The notes: generated by a model from the sequence alone, not told the origin. A DNA stretch of 64,000 nucleotides from Onychomys torridus (GCF_903995425.1 NC_050448.1:101134284-101198283); one strand, 5' to 3'. Counted from the stretch's first letter, positions 46,224-57,946 are shown. Made by a program: numbers and translations.

Positions 46224-47038
46224 TAGGAAATGTGCTGGATGCTTCAGAATTTCATAAGAAACATAATGTCAATAGTAAAGGTTTAAAAAAGGATTCTTCC
46301 ATAACCTGGCAATAAGCCAAGGAAATTGTAAACAAATGTCCTACTTGTTCCTTCTACAATCAGACACCATTAACAGCAGGATGTAACCCAAAGGGTACTC
46401 AGAGGAACGAAATCTGGCAGATGGATGTGTTTCACTTTGTGGATTTTGGAAAATTGAAATATGTACACCATACTATCGATACTTAGTCAGGATTTCAATG
46501 GGCAACTGCTTTGAGTTCTGAAAAAGCTGATTCTGTAATCACTCATTTGCTAGAAGTTATGGCCATCATGGGTATACCTGCACAAATTAAAACTGACAAT
46601 GCTCCAGCATATGTCTCTATTAAAATGAAACAGTTTTTTGCTTATTATAATATAAAGCATATTATAGGTATACCACATAATCCTACAGGCCAAGCAGTTA
46701 TAGAAAGATCCAACAGAACTCTAAAGGACATGATAAATAAACAGAAAGGGGTAACAAAAACCCCCAGAAATAGACTGCACAATGCTCTATTAACTTTGAA
46801 TTTTCTCAATGCTAATAAGAAAGGAACAACAGCTGCAGAGAGACATTGGTTAATAGAAAAAACTACAGAATTAAATCAGCCTATATACTTCAAGGATGTG
46901 CTGACCTCAGAATGGAAACCAGGGTATGTGTTACATTGGGGACGAGGTTTTGCTTTTGTTTCTGCAGGAGAAGATAAGCTGTGGGTACCATCAAAATTGA
47001 TAAAGGTTCGATTTGAACAAGAGAGACCTCTTAATTAG
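46224..47038 (+). pseudogene. pol: pol remnant, integrase
   Basis: Integrase reads in a different frame from RT, so an indel lies between about 46,165 and 46,240. The zinc-binding HHCC domain is visible (FHKKH near 46,250; CPTC near 46,340), interrupted by TAA 46,313-46,315. The catalytic core has its first Asp in IWQMDVF, then TAG 46,484-46,486, then the second Asp in IKTDNAPAY and the Glu in GQAVIERSNRTLK, so all three DDE residues remain. The C-terminal domain ends with YVLHWGRGFAFVS and LWVPSKLIKVRFE. The longest uninterrupted part is 46,511-47,038. Normal role: insertion of viral DNA into the host genome; disabled here by two stops and a frameshift. Confidence 0.9.
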
Positions 47039-49849
47039 AAGAGGTGATAGTTCATCAACCAACATGACCATCCAGTTTAAATTCACTTATACCATTAATA
47101 CATGCCTTTTCATTTAATCAGATGTAACTTGCCAAAAGGGAACCTCCCCAAAATTAGTCTTGGGGAAGGGTTTTTGCTTTTGTCTTTTAGGAGAATGAAG
47201 GCTAAGGAATCTGAAGAACACTGGACAAATGAGACAACTGAAGAAAAAGGACAAATCATCAGTCCCAGGGAAAAAGAGAAAAATGGCCTATTGGTACATC
47301 ATCTACAAAATTTCACAAATCTTCCTAAATGTTTGCTTCTGCTCTTCTCTGAAAAATTAATACTATTGGTGTTCTTGTAGTCCCAGTTCATTTAAAGTTT
47401 AAAGCTGACTTTGGAGTTGGAGAATGGCTCTCTCCTCCTTTAAACTCAAGCATGTTGTTAAAAGGAAAATGAAAATTCCCTGTATCATACCAGAAGAAAG
47501 AGCCATCTTCTGACATGGGACAGGAGAAAAACCAAATTAATTAAGGGACTATTCTATTACTAATTTCAATTCCTTGATTCTATTCTGATTCTTTAAACTT
47601 TTCTTAAAGTATGAATTTTATATCAAAATTTACTATATATATATATAAACTTTGTTAAGATAATAATGGTAGTATAGAGTGCTAATTAATTCTAGAGAAA
47701 AGTCTTCGATTAGCTGCCTATACATGTCTTTGTGTTCGAGTCTCTTTTCAGTTTTCTGCAGGAAATCACGGCCAGGCCTAACATCAACTGAAATCTCCAG
47801 GAAGAAGATGAGGCCCCACAACAACAATTCCACATGGAAAATAATATCACTAAGCTGACAAATATCATCTACAGATCAGCTTTGGACTACAAATTGCTTA
47901 GAGCAATTCTGAGATGTCTAGCTGAGATGATCTAGTTTCAAAAACTACTTGAATAAGGACTTGAGATAAACCCTGAACTTTGGCATTATGGATAACAAAG
48001 AATATAGTTACCTTTCCTAGAATTTGAAAATTAACCCAAAATTTTTCTTTTCAGAATAAAGATAACTTCACCCATACCCAGCAGGAAGCAATTTTAAGAA
48101 TACGACACCCACATTCCCAAAGGGGTGGTGTGGGGTTGGTGGTTTTTTGGTCTTTTTATGGGTTTTGGGTCTGGTATAGTTTTCATTGTTTAGGAGGGTT
48201 GGTTACAAGTTGTTGTTAAGGGTTAGGAAAGGGGCTAGGCAAAAGGTGCTTGTTTAAAAAAAAAAAGAAAAGAAAAGAAAAAAAGAAAAAGAAAAAGACA
48301 ATTACTAGTTTTAAATACTTTACATTGGATTGGATTGTTTTATATTGTATACAAATTATTATTATTATTATTGAGGTTGAGATTGTTAGAATATACCATA
48401 TATATATTTCTAATCTTGCTCAAGATATTGTATTTATACCATTCATTTAACAATGTGATGCAATTTGCTAATCCTTGAATATTAGTATTACCAACTATTA
48501 GGATATATAGAAGTGAAAGTTAGTGTTTAGAAATTACAATTGAACTTGTAGTCATATTAGGTGTGTTTTCAAGATCAAACAGGTATATTTTAGATAGACA
48601 GGTCATCTTCAAACCCTTCAGAGATCTACAGAATATGGCATTTAAAATGTTTTAATAACTTAGGAATTTTTATTTTTTGCTATGACTATGAGACATGACG
48701 GCTCCTGGCAGTACCAATCTACTTCAGAGAAAATATGGGCATTGAAGAAACTGCATATGGAGTTAACATTCATTGTGGCAAAAGTTAGCCACTGGACAAC
48801 AAAGTATCCTCGAATCAACTGCTGACAAACAGGACAGACAGGACATGAAACAATGGACTACCGATTCTTGCCAAAACAAGTTTGGTTGTGGCTTCAACAA
48901 AAGGCATCTTCTGAAGCCAGGACAATATGGCACCATCCCTGAAGTGAGTGGCCTGTCCAATCTGTAAAAGGCACCGTGCCCTTTTCTTTGAAAGCAGGTG
49001 AACAGGGAGTGGGCCAATGGCTTCTGATGTGCAATGGAACAGCAGATGAAACAGTTATTCTTGAAGAATAACTAAGCTCACCTCTCTCCACAGTAGACTG
49101 ACATTTAATAGAGGGATGTGGAGAAGAACGGGATGCCGAGATGAAGCCACATATACACAGCCAAGAAAAATGGACAGCTGAACTGAAAAAACAATAATAA
49201 TTTCCAGAATTTAAAATCCTGAATCATGACATGACACTAATGGAATTCAGGTGTTTTTGGTACATGGACTGCTCTCACCAAATGTGAGGTCAAACTATTG
49301 ACCTTGTATACATCTTAGTTCACAAATGAGTCTGTCAGATACGCTAAGCCTATAGGCTGAGGATGATGCCCCAACACTGTGGAGAAACCTCAGGTGACTG
49401 TCCAGGCAGCTGGCTGTTTCTGTCAACTAACATTTTTTTTTTTGGAAGCTGCTTGCATGCACTTCCTGTTTTTATTTTTTATTAGGTAGTACTATTTCCT
49501 TCTTGGGTCTCTGAGGGAGTTGAAGATCAGTTAGTTATAGTTATAATTATCTTTGTTAAGGATTTCAGAAAAACTCACTAAGAGCTGTAAGTGTATAAAT
49601 TTGAAAGACATTATAAGACAGTTCCATTAGCAATATAAGTTAGGATAGAAAGTGAATCAGGTACATTTTGGACTTACCAAAATAGGATAGATAATGGAAT
49701 TATTTTCTCTGAATTTGTCAATTGCAAATGGACTAGATATTGTTTAGGTATTTATTGTTTATATATATATGGTATATATAGTTATTGTACTTTTGTATAT
49801 AGTTTTTCTTATATTAGTTATAACTTTTTTCCTTTTTTTTCTTTTTATT
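47039..49849 (+). other. 3' region of the provirus without recognisable env
   Basis: 2.8 kb between integrase and the polypurine tract. A splice-acceptor-like 'gcttttgtcttttag' at about 47,175-47,189 is followed by a short frame (47,196-47,380) of charged residues then a hydrophobic stretch (CLLLLFSEKLILLVFL), which could be the relic of an envelope leader. No surface or transmembrane subunit, fusion peptide or CX6CC motif is seen. An (A)n/GAAAA-rich patch lies at 48,256-48,297. The part at 48,590-49,430 is homologous to the internal region of the mys-like element. Confidence 0.65.
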
Positions 49850-49872
49850 AAAATAGAAAAGGGCAAATATAG
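49850..49872 (+). promoter_or_regulatory. Probable polypurine tract of the provirus
   Basis: AAAATAGAAAAGGG followed by CAAATATAG lies just before the 3' LTR start TGATATT. The 9 bases between the purine run and the TG are unusual, so the LTR start may be a few bases earlier. Confidence 0.55.
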
Positions 49873-50322
49873 TGATATTTTATTTGTATTGAAATGTGAT
49901 TTTATTTGTATCTTAATAAAGTTGCCTTTAGGTCAGAGCAAGCCAGAGCAGAAGCTGGGCGGTAGTGGTGCACAACTTTAATCCCAGCACTTGAGAGGCA
50001 GAACTAGGTAGATCTCTGTGTGTTCAAGGACACAGCCAGCATGGCAGACACACACCTTTAATCTCAATACCACCCATAGAAGACCTGAAGGCCTGTACAA
50101 ACAGGCAGTGATGAGGAGGTCATGTGGCTAGGTTTAGAACCAATGAGAAAACAGAACAGAAAGTCTATAAATAGACAGGACACACAGAAGTAGCTCTCTT
50201 GTGGAGAGGAAGGACAGCAGAAGCAGTGAAGGGTAAGGTTTTCCACTCTTGCTCTGACGTTGTGGTTTTTAACTCTGCAATTGGTTCTGTGTTTCTTATT
50301 TAACAAGCTGGTTACATCTACA
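49873..50322 (+). repeat. 3' LTR of the provirus
   Basis: 450 bp, TG...CA. It carries AATAAAG (near 49,915), a B1-derived stretch (about 49,950-50,070) with a second B1-head-like 'cacctttaatctcaa', a CCAAT box (50,140) and TATAAATA (50,166-50,173). The end TACATCTACA matches the 5' LTR and the solo LTR at 30,227. Confidence 0.9.
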
Positions 50323-51978
50323 GACGGCCATGATCCTTCTAGATAAAAAGTTGCCCAAGGGCCCTATATACCAACACTCTTCACTCTTCAGTCTTCCTTG
50401 GGCAGCCATAATGCTGAATATTTATTCCCAGTTAGGAAATGCTTAAGACAACTGGTGACAAATCATACCTTAGCATGAGACTGCTGTACTTCAGAAAAAT
50501 GAACACAAAACACCCCATGGTAACCCTCTGAGTCCAAACTGCTTAAACTGCACTTCTGGACTTCTGCAAGCTCAGGGGTGGATTTTTCTTCTCATATTGG
50601 AGATGCTGCGTTTATTCTGGTGGAAATTCTGTGAAATCTTAGATGTTAATTCTTCACTTGGTTTCATTGCTAAACCACACCACTTCTGTCCACAGTTAGA
50701 ACACAATGAGCTGAGTTTTCTTTCTGTGTTGAGGAAAACATAACTTCACAGAGAGAAGCTGATGGTACAATGAATCCATTATTTAAAATAGCAAGTTAAG
50801 GAAAACACTTCTCTACATCTTTTCTGTTTGGAGTATACAAAACATATGCTCTTCAAGATGCAGAAAAGACAATTACACCACTTTTCTGTACAATAAACCT
50901 TTGATTTGCATCCATTATCTCTCTGAACTATCTCAAATCATTTGATAGTTCTGGAAAAAATAACTTGCCATATAAGAAATATAATAGTTATTGCAGAGAA
51001 TCTTATAGTGTGATTGATCTAAGCAAAAAGGAGCAAATTTCTAATTGAAGTGAATTGAACAATCTTGCTAAGCTGCATGAATGCAACTGACAGCCACAGT
51101 CATATATTTAGATAAGCTCAAGACGCCAACTGAGCATGCCATTATTTCAAATTGGAAATGAAAAAAGTAATAGATTACTCATAAATCTATCAAGGAACAC
51201 AGAAAATTGGTCATGGTAGAAATTTTCACTGTGAAAAGTGATACAATTAAATATAATTGGACACTCAACTCTGAATGGTACGCAGGGCAATCAAAAATAA
51301 AGTTGAGGAAAGAAAAATATTGCAGAAATCACCACCAACAGTCATACTTTTTAAAATGTAGTCAAAAGTACACATTACAATTTTCAAGTAAAATTACTTT
51401 CACGGATTCATTTGGTCCATAAATGAATTTTTTTTGTTTTCTAAAAATTTTATAGCACCTTAGGACTTCCTGAAGTCACTTATGTTCCTCAGAATGAGCG
51501 CCAACAAACTCAGGCCCCAAATGTTCACAGAGGTTCTCCAAAATACATCTGCTTGTCATTTAGTCATCAACTCAACTGTCCTTACCTCATCCTAACGGAG
51601 CATCAAGAAACTGGGAATGTAAGACAGTACGAGCCCCTAAAAAAAAAAAAAAAAAAGGCAAAAGTAAATTCATGGTTTGACATTTTAAAATTACATCATG
51701 TATCTTTTCCTGAAATAAAAATGTACTTGTTGGGAATTGAAAGTTTGGATCTACACTGAATGAGATTTGAATCCAGGCTCTGTCATTTATTGATACTGGA
51801 AAATTGAGCAAACACTTTATTTTTCTGTGTGTCTATAAGTGTGGATAATTATGCTACTGTTCTTAATGTTTACTCAGAGCAATACCATGCTTATTAATAA
51901 CTTTCTCCTGTCAAGTGAAGAAGCAATCAGTGATTTAGTTGTTTTAATTTCTGTAAACAAAGCACAATGAAGACTCAG

Positions 51979-51979
<1 letters not shown>
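50323..51979. other. No recognised feature
   Basis: Apart from an A-run (51,640-51,656), no repeat or gene recognised. Confidence 0.5.

Positions 51980-52020
<41 letters not shown>
51980..52020. repeat. (CA)n microsatellite
   Basis: About 20 uninterrupted CA units. Confidence 0.97.
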
Positions 52021-52022
<2 letters not shown>

Positions 52023-52351
52023 CTCAACAGAGAAATGAAAAAAAACTTATTTTATCTTGGAACAGTTGATTTCTCCTTTTCAAAACCACTTCTTTCTTTG
52101 GCTTCCACTGCTGCCAGCTATGTGGTTCACCTGCTTTCCAGATTGTAATTCTACCAGCCCTTCTAACTCATCACAGCTAGAATCCTTCTGTGTACAATAA
52201 CCTGCCCTGATGCCATCCATGGTAGGAAAACACTAAAAGTCACTGAGAACAGTGTTCAAGATAGAGAAGTTAAAGAAGAAAAATACCACTACAGTGGTTT
52301 TACTCAATTTGCAATCATTTGAAAATATAAGGATGAAGGGAAGATATGAGC

Positions 52352-52360
<9 letters not shown>
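52021..52360. other. No recognised feature
   Basis: Unique-looking sequence between two microsatellites. Confidence 0.5.
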
Positions 52361-52384
<24 letters not shown>

Positions 52385-52405
52385 GGAGGGAGGGAGGGAG
52401 GGAGG

Positions 52406-52469
<64 letters not shown>
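52361..52469. repeat. Compound (AG)n-(GGGA)n-(AG)n microsatellite
   Basis: AG units, six to seven GGGA units at 52,384-52,410, then about 29 AG units. Arg/Glu/Gly-rich peptides here are products of the array. Confidence 0.97.
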
Positions 52470-52472
<3 letters not shown>

Positions 52473-53436
52473 GCATAAGGGAGGGGATAAGGGATCAGAG
52501 CGAAAGCCTTGACTTCCTACTTGGCAGACTAAGAAGTAAAACTGCTCAACTGCTCCTCTTCAGGGAAGGCTGAAAGCTGCTGGCTCTGCCATCAGACATT
52601 TTCACTAAAATACTGACTTCTCTTAAAACTTGTTTTCAATTTAGTCTAAAATCTTGATGCCATCTCAACAACATTTTATCATTTCAAATCACGGTTGCTT
52701 TAAATGTGAAATCCAATATATTATATTGTACAATTTTTTGTCGATTTCACATACTTATGTAGTTTCACTGATTGCTAAAGAAAAATAGAGCTGTCCTTTT
52801 ACTAACTGGAAGAATACAATACACCTTAATGAAAACTATCTATTGTCTATATTTTGGCAAGAAATTTCTTTTAGGAAGTTACAAAGCTAAAAAAACATTC
52901 ATCCTACTCTCAGGCCCTAAGGCTCTGTCACACTTTCTTTGTGCTGCTAATTTCCCAGATATTTTTAAGTTTCTTTGTTCTAAGAACTAATCAAGAGTTG
53001 AGGACACTTAAACAAAAGGTAACTGGCAACATTGAAAGGTAAGTGAAAGATGATGAGTTCTTTGTCTTTAATCGCAACTTTAAGTTAGATAGCCCCAGCA
53101 AACACCTAGGCTCAAGTCATTCAGTTGAGTCTGTTATTTTATTTATTTCTAGAAGCTATAGGTTTCTCTGGTACTCATTTCTTTTGTTCAAGAAGAAAGT
53201 CAAACTGCTTCCCACAGTTTTGAAGATTGGCTCGGTAAACACTGATATTCTTGGTCCCCTTACCCAAATTCAAGCCTATTTAATTATATCTAAACTATGG
53301 AGCATCCATACAGATCTTTGCCACACATGTCTAAGGCCTTTGTAAATGTATCAGCACCATCCTCAGTATTCTATAAGTCACCAAAACCAATCATTTCTAG
53401 AGACCAGAACAAAATTTAGGGATTAACATTGGTTTC
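52470..53436. other. No recognised feature
   Basis: A donor-like 'gaaaggtaagtgaaag' at 53,034-53,049 (+) lacks a supporting acceptor or frame. No repeats recognised. Confidence 0.5.
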
Positions 53437-53770
53437 AGTAACTTCTCTGTTGCTGTGATGAAACGTCATGGCCAAGGAAACTCATACGAAAGTTTATTCA
53501 GACTTATAGCTCCAAAGAATTATAATATGTAATGGTAAGGGATAGCATGGCAGCAAGCAGCAGGTATGTCAGTGGGATGGGGAGAATGAGAACTCACATC
53601 TTGAGCTGCAGCACAAAGTAGAGAAAACAAAACTGGAAAACTCTCCAGGAATATCTCTGTTGACTGATTTCTTCCAATAAAGCAACACCTCCTAGAACCT
53701 TCCCAAACAGCACCACCGACTAGTAACCAACTGTCCAAATAGAGGACCCTGTGGGGGTCTTTTGAACAAT
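53437..53770 (-). mobile_element. URR1-like hAT element, diverged
   Basis: 'ctgttgctgtgatgaaacgtcatggccaagg' at the left and 'caacacctcctagaaccttcccaaacagcaccacc' at the right follow the layout of the 16,086 copy in the same orientation. The termini are too decayed to define a duplication. Confidence 0.6.
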
Positions 53771-54955
53771 GACCTTCTTCTTGGCCTTTAAGTTCTTTAA
53801 CTTCTTGTAAGTTCTGGGAATATCATAATACAAAACACATTTAATCTAGCTTCAGAGTCCCCATAGTCTTTCACAGTCTCCACACTGTTCCAAAGTCTCT
53901 TCTGAGACTCAAGGCAATCTCTTAATTGTAACCCCCTGTAAAATCAAAGTTGAAAAGCTAAATATATATTTTCAGTGCAATGACACTAACTATATTACCA
54001 TTCCAAAGGAGAGGAATGGAGAGACATATTGTGGAAACGCTGGGCCAAAGGAAGACTAGAACTTGTAAGGGCATAAGCTCTCTGTCTAGTGTCAAAGGAC
54101 TTAGATGGCTCCCCTAACTCCAGGTCTCTATCTAGTGTCAAAGGACTTAGATGGCTCCCCTAACTCCAGGTCTCTATCATCTAGTGTCAAAGGACTTAGA
54201 TGGCTCCCCTAACTCCAGGTCTCTATCTAGTGTCAAAGGACTTAGATGGCTCCCCTAACTCCAGGTCTCTATCATCTAGTGTCAAAGGACTTAGATGGCT
54301 CCCCTAACTCCAGGTCTCTATCTAGTGTCAAAGGACTTAGATGGCTCCCCTAACTCCAGGTCTCTATCTAGTGTCAAAGGACTTAGATGGCTCCCCTAAC
54401 TCCAGGTCTCTATCTAGTGTCAAAGGACTTAGATGGCTCCCCTAACTCCAGGTCTCTATCTAGTGTCAAAGGACTTAGATGGCTCCCCTAACTCCAGGTC
54501 TCTATCATCTAGTGTCAAAGGACTTAGATGGCTCCCCTAACTCCAGGTCTCTATCTAGTGTCAAAGGACTTAGATGGCTTCCCTAACAGCTTGTCTGCCT
54601 GTAACTTGTATGTCTTTCTCTCTGAGGCTGGTTCCACTCCCTGTGTGCAGCTCTCCTTGGCAGATAACTCATAACTCTAGCATTCCCAATATCTTGTGGG
54701 GTCTCTCTTGTGACCCAGGCTTCATTTTTACCACTTTATGCAACAGCTTCTCACAGTCTGAGGACCTTCACATAGGGACTCCTTTATCACAAGCTGCCTG
54801 ATGTCAACTCTTTGAAACCATAAAGAAAGAGCCCAGGACCCCTTCACTCTTGTTTCCTTTGTGTCTTGAAAGCCACATGGAGAACACTACAGAGTTCTGC
54901 TGCCAGCTTTGGCTTGTTCTGCCAGATTTTTCAAGTAGTTTACCTGCCCTTTCCT
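53771..54955. mobile_element. Rodent interspersed repeat of unknown class, carrying a minisatellite
   Basis: Sequences such as 'agcttcagagtccccatagtctttcacagtctcc' and 'gcagctctccttggcagataac' look like a dispersed rodent repeat that I have seen but cannot name. The minisatellite at 54,085-54,587 is expanded from its own sequence. Confidence 0.45.
54085..54587. repeat. 46/49-bp minisatellite, 11 units
   Basis: Eleven copies starting TCTAGTGTCAAAGGACTTAG at 54,085, 54,131, 54,180, 54,226, 54,275, 54,321, 54,367, 54,413, 54,459, 54,508 and 54,554. Unit lengths are 46, 49, 46, 49, 46, 46, 46, 46, 49 and 46; the 49-bp type has an extra ATC. Internal units are virtually identical, and the last diverges into the flank. 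Confidence 0.97.
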
Positions 54956-55302
54956 AATAGGTAGAAAACTCTGTGGCCAAGAACAAAAGAATAACAACCT
55001 GTTTGCTTGGATTTCTAATATAATCATAAATATTTCTAAAGGAGGGTGTAAGTTTGAGTATGGGTAAGATACAGGGGAAAGATGAGGTAAAGTAGCTGGA
55101 ATGGCTAAAGGGGGGAAAGGAAAGGAGAAACTGGGTAATTCTATTTCAAATAAAACATATTTAAAAAATAAAATAGCATTAATATTTTAAAGAAAATTAA
55201 AAACAAACAAGACTTAGGGAGAGAATGGAAAGGTTATAAGAGCCAGAGGAACAGGAAGTCTGCTGCAAAACAATGTTTTCTATATATATCAAGGAGTTGT
55301 GC
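54956..55302. other. No recognised feature
   Basis: Short AT-rich flank before the GGT array. Confidence 0.5.
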
Positions 55303-55560
55303 GGGGGTGGTGTGGTGGTGGTGGTGTGGTGGTGGAGGTGGTGGTGGTAGAGGTAGTGGAGGTGGTGGTGGAGGTGGTGGTGGTGGTGGTGGTGGTGGTG
55401 GTGGTGGTGGTGGTGGAGGTGGTGGTGGAGGTGGTGGTGGTGGAGGTGGTGGTGGAGGTGGTGGTGGTGGTGTGGTGGTGGTGGTGGTGGAGGTGGTGGT
55501 GGTGGAGGTGGTGGTGGTGGTGTGGTGGTGGTGGTGGTGGTGGTGGTGGTGGTGGTGGTG
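55303..55560. repeat. (GGT)n microsatellite with GGA and GTGT interruptions
   Basis: About 258 bp of GGT units with regular GGA variants and three GTGTGGTGG phase shifts. It runs straight into the GGTGGTGGC head of a B1. The poly-His, poly-Pro, poly-Gly and poly-Val peptides readable here are products of the array. Confidence 0.97.
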
Positions 55561-55720
55561 GCGCACGCCTTTAATCCCAACACTCAGGAGGCAGAGCCAG
55601 GTAGATCTTTGTGACTTCCAGGCCAGCCTAGTCTACTGAGCAAGCTCCAGGAAAGGCACAAAGCAACACAGAGAAACCCTGTCTTGAAACACCCCCCCAA
55701 AAAACCCAAAAAAACAAAAA
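55550..55720 (+). mobile_element. B1 SINE fused to the GGT array
   Basis: From 'ggtggcgcacgcctttaatcccaacactcaggagg' through 'ggccagcctagtctactgagcaagctccagg' to an A/C-rich tail. Its first bases are shared with the GGT array. Confidence 0.93.
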
Positions 55721-55942
55721 CCAATGGAGTTGCACCCATAAAATTTTAACAATATGGGTGCAAAATAATACCACTATGATGGCCACACCAATTGTCATCC
55801 CAAAGTAGATGGGTGAAACATCACAAGACCCCACCTATGGATAAAGAGTTCTTGGCAGATAATGGTTTCTATGAGGAGGAGAATGAGTCTTCTCCAAAGG
55901 TGACACCCCTGATAGGTTATCTAATTCTAGGTGGCCAGCCTT

Positions 55943-55944
<2 letters not shown>

Positions 55945-55990
<46 letters not shown>
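55945..55990. repeat. (CA)n microsatellite
   Basis: About 23 uninterrupted CA units. Confidence 0.97.
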
Positions 55991-55992
<2 letters not shown>

Positions 55993-56444
55993 GTTTATAA
56001 ACATATGTGGGCAACACTAAATACACTCAGAAGATTGTACTTCTATATAAATATATATGTGCATCTATACATATATATGTTGCAACAATAAAGAAGAGGT
56101 CATGAGTTGAGAAGGACAGCAGGAGAAATACAAGAGGAGCTGAAGAAGGAGAGGAGGGGCAGAAACGATGGAAATACAGCACTTGTATGAAATTCTCCCA
56201 AAAAAAAGAAATAGAAAGAAAGACATAAAAATGAATAGTTAGACAACAAGCAATCATAGCCACACAGATTTTCTTTGGAATCTACTCTCTGTCTCCTCTT
56301 CTTAACTTAATTTGGTTTACATATTGAATATACAGCACTAGATAACCTCAACATACAGAGAACTCATAGCATCTGATTATTAGTTCTTCTATAGTTGTGA
56401 CCAAGTAAACTCTTTCCACCCCCTTAAAATCTGTTCCTTCCTCT
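55991..56444. other. No recognised feature
   Basis: No repeat family or gene recognised beyond short ATATAT runs near 56,045-56,080. Confidence 0.5.
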
Positions 56445-56799
56445 GCAGGGTTGAATAAATTGACCCCCACAGGTTCATAAGGAATGGAACTATTAGGAGG
56501 TGTGGCCCTGCTGGAGTAGGTGTGGCTTTACTGGAGAAAGTATTTTGCTAAGGGGCAGGCTTTGAGGTCTCAAATGCTCAATCTGGGTCGAGTGTCACTT
56601 TCTGATGCCTGTGGATTCAGATGTAGGACTCTCAGTTACCTCCCCAGCATCATGTCTGCCTGCATACTGCCATTCTTCCTATCATAATGATAATGCACTG
56701 AACCTCTGAATTGTAAGCCAGCTTGAATCAAATGGTTTTCTTTTTAAGAGTTGTTGTGGTCATGGTGTCTCTTCACAGCAATAAAACCTGAACAAGGCA
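56445..56799 (+). mobile_element. URR1-like hAT non-autonomous DNA transposon
   Basis: About 355 bp starting CAGGGTTGAA and ending near 'ctgaacaaggca', the opposite orientation to the 16,086 copy. The flanks CTTCCTCT (56,437-56,444) and CTTCCTCA (56,800-56,807) are an 8-bp duplication with one mismatch. Non-coding. Confidence 0.75.
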
Positions 56800-56807
56800 C
56801 TTCCTCA

Positions 56808-57946
56808 CAACAGGTACAGGAAACTTATTCAAATTTCCAATTGCTTTTAGAATTCCATTATAATTTTCATGGCTTCCATAGTAATGAACAGAAAACCAAT
56901 TCAAAGGACATTGGAGATTAAAATTGCACTTGTTTGTATGAACCTATCATATTAATATCCTCAGAACAAAGAATAATAATGAAGTAATCAAAAACAACTG
57001 AAATAATCCTTAAGCAACAACTTTCAGGTGTTGCCAAAATTTCACCCCATTGTAATATCCTATACTAAATTAGAAAACATATTAGTATTATTTTTTATAA
57101 TAAAGATCTATAGGTACAGGGAGGTGAAGTGCCTTGTTCAAGGTCAGCAACTAGTACAAGAGAGAAGTATGGAATTTTAACCCAGAGAGCCTGACTCCAG
57201 TGCCTATGTAATCAACCAACTATAGCCTGTATGCCATTACCACACACACTATCGTTTCTTAACAATGATGATGGGGATGTTGTCTAGCAACCTCTTTCAT
57301 CATATACCATACAAAATAGGAATCACGTTTACGTTTGCAGATTGTGTTTAACATATAGTTTTGATCAAGGTGTATAATTTAGAATAAGGGGTGAATATGT
57401 AATAAACATTACTGAATTTTAGCTGAGATGCCTTTAATAGTTGCAGGAGGAAAATGGCATTTGCAGTACTCACTTTGTTCAAACACTGCTAGTGAGTGCT
57501 GCCCTTACACAGCCTCTGCCTCATAATACAAGCCGTGATTAAAAAAATTACATTGTGAAGCCTGAAATACCAGCCAGTAGAAAGACTCTCCAGCAGGGGT
57601 CTTTTTATATATGTTTGAGAGTTTAATCATGAGCTGCTGGATAGATGTTTAGTCAGTGAAGGTTACACAGTGATCTCTTAAAGCATTCTATAAAAGTGCT
57701 CATAGAGGGAGAAAGATCTAAAGGCTGATGAAGCTTTCAAGCTGTGCAATTATTTCAGCAAATCGCCATACTGTGGTCTTCTGAAGTCACATGACCAATT
57801 TTGTATCCCAGGGTCTATTAACTGAGAACAAATAATGTCACTTGGAAGAAATACCTCCTTCAATTCTCTTCCTCCTTTACTCTTAACTGGAGTGAATGCT
57901 ATTCTGACCCTTCAAGAGACCTACAACTCAAGTAGTTTTCTATGCT

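Larger units (their letters stand above)
41955..50322 (+). mobile_element. Degraded class II endogenous retrovirus (ERV2, possibly MysTR/MYSERV-related)
   Basis: An 8.4-kb provirus on the plus strand: truncated 5' LTR, tRNA-Lys-type primer site, leader, gag, protease, RT, RNase H, integrase, a 2.8-kb region with no recognisable envelope, polypurine tract and full 3' LTR. Betaretrovirus-type features are the capsid major homology region, a CCHC zinc knuckle, a DTG protease, YMDD in RT and a -1 gag-pro frameshift signal. Gag, RNase H and integrase are broken by frameshifts and stops, so it is not functional. By eye the shared 5' and 3' LTR parts differ at roughly 7% of positions plus a gap, so it is older than the mys-like element. 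The family label is inference. Confidence 0.9.

Noticed and set aside
47102..47380. Frame after integrase as an envelope gene
   Set aside because: Only 92 codons, with no surface or transmembrane subunit features and no continuation; at most a leader relic.
52252..52573. Arg/Glu/Gly-rich frames
   Set aside because: They come from the AG/GGGA microsatellite.
53020..53050. Splice-donor-like gaaaggtaagtgaaag on the plus strand
   Set aside because: No acceptor or open frame precedes it at exon distance.
54085..54587. Regular repeats with alternating spacing, CRISPR-like at first glance
   Set aside because: Units are contiguous and nearly identical along their whole length with no variable spacers, in rodent nuclear DNA; it is a minisatellite.
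55197..55639. Long poly-His, poly-Pro, poly-Gly and poly-Val reading frames on both strands
   Set aside because: They are translations of the GGT microsatellite and have no coding context.
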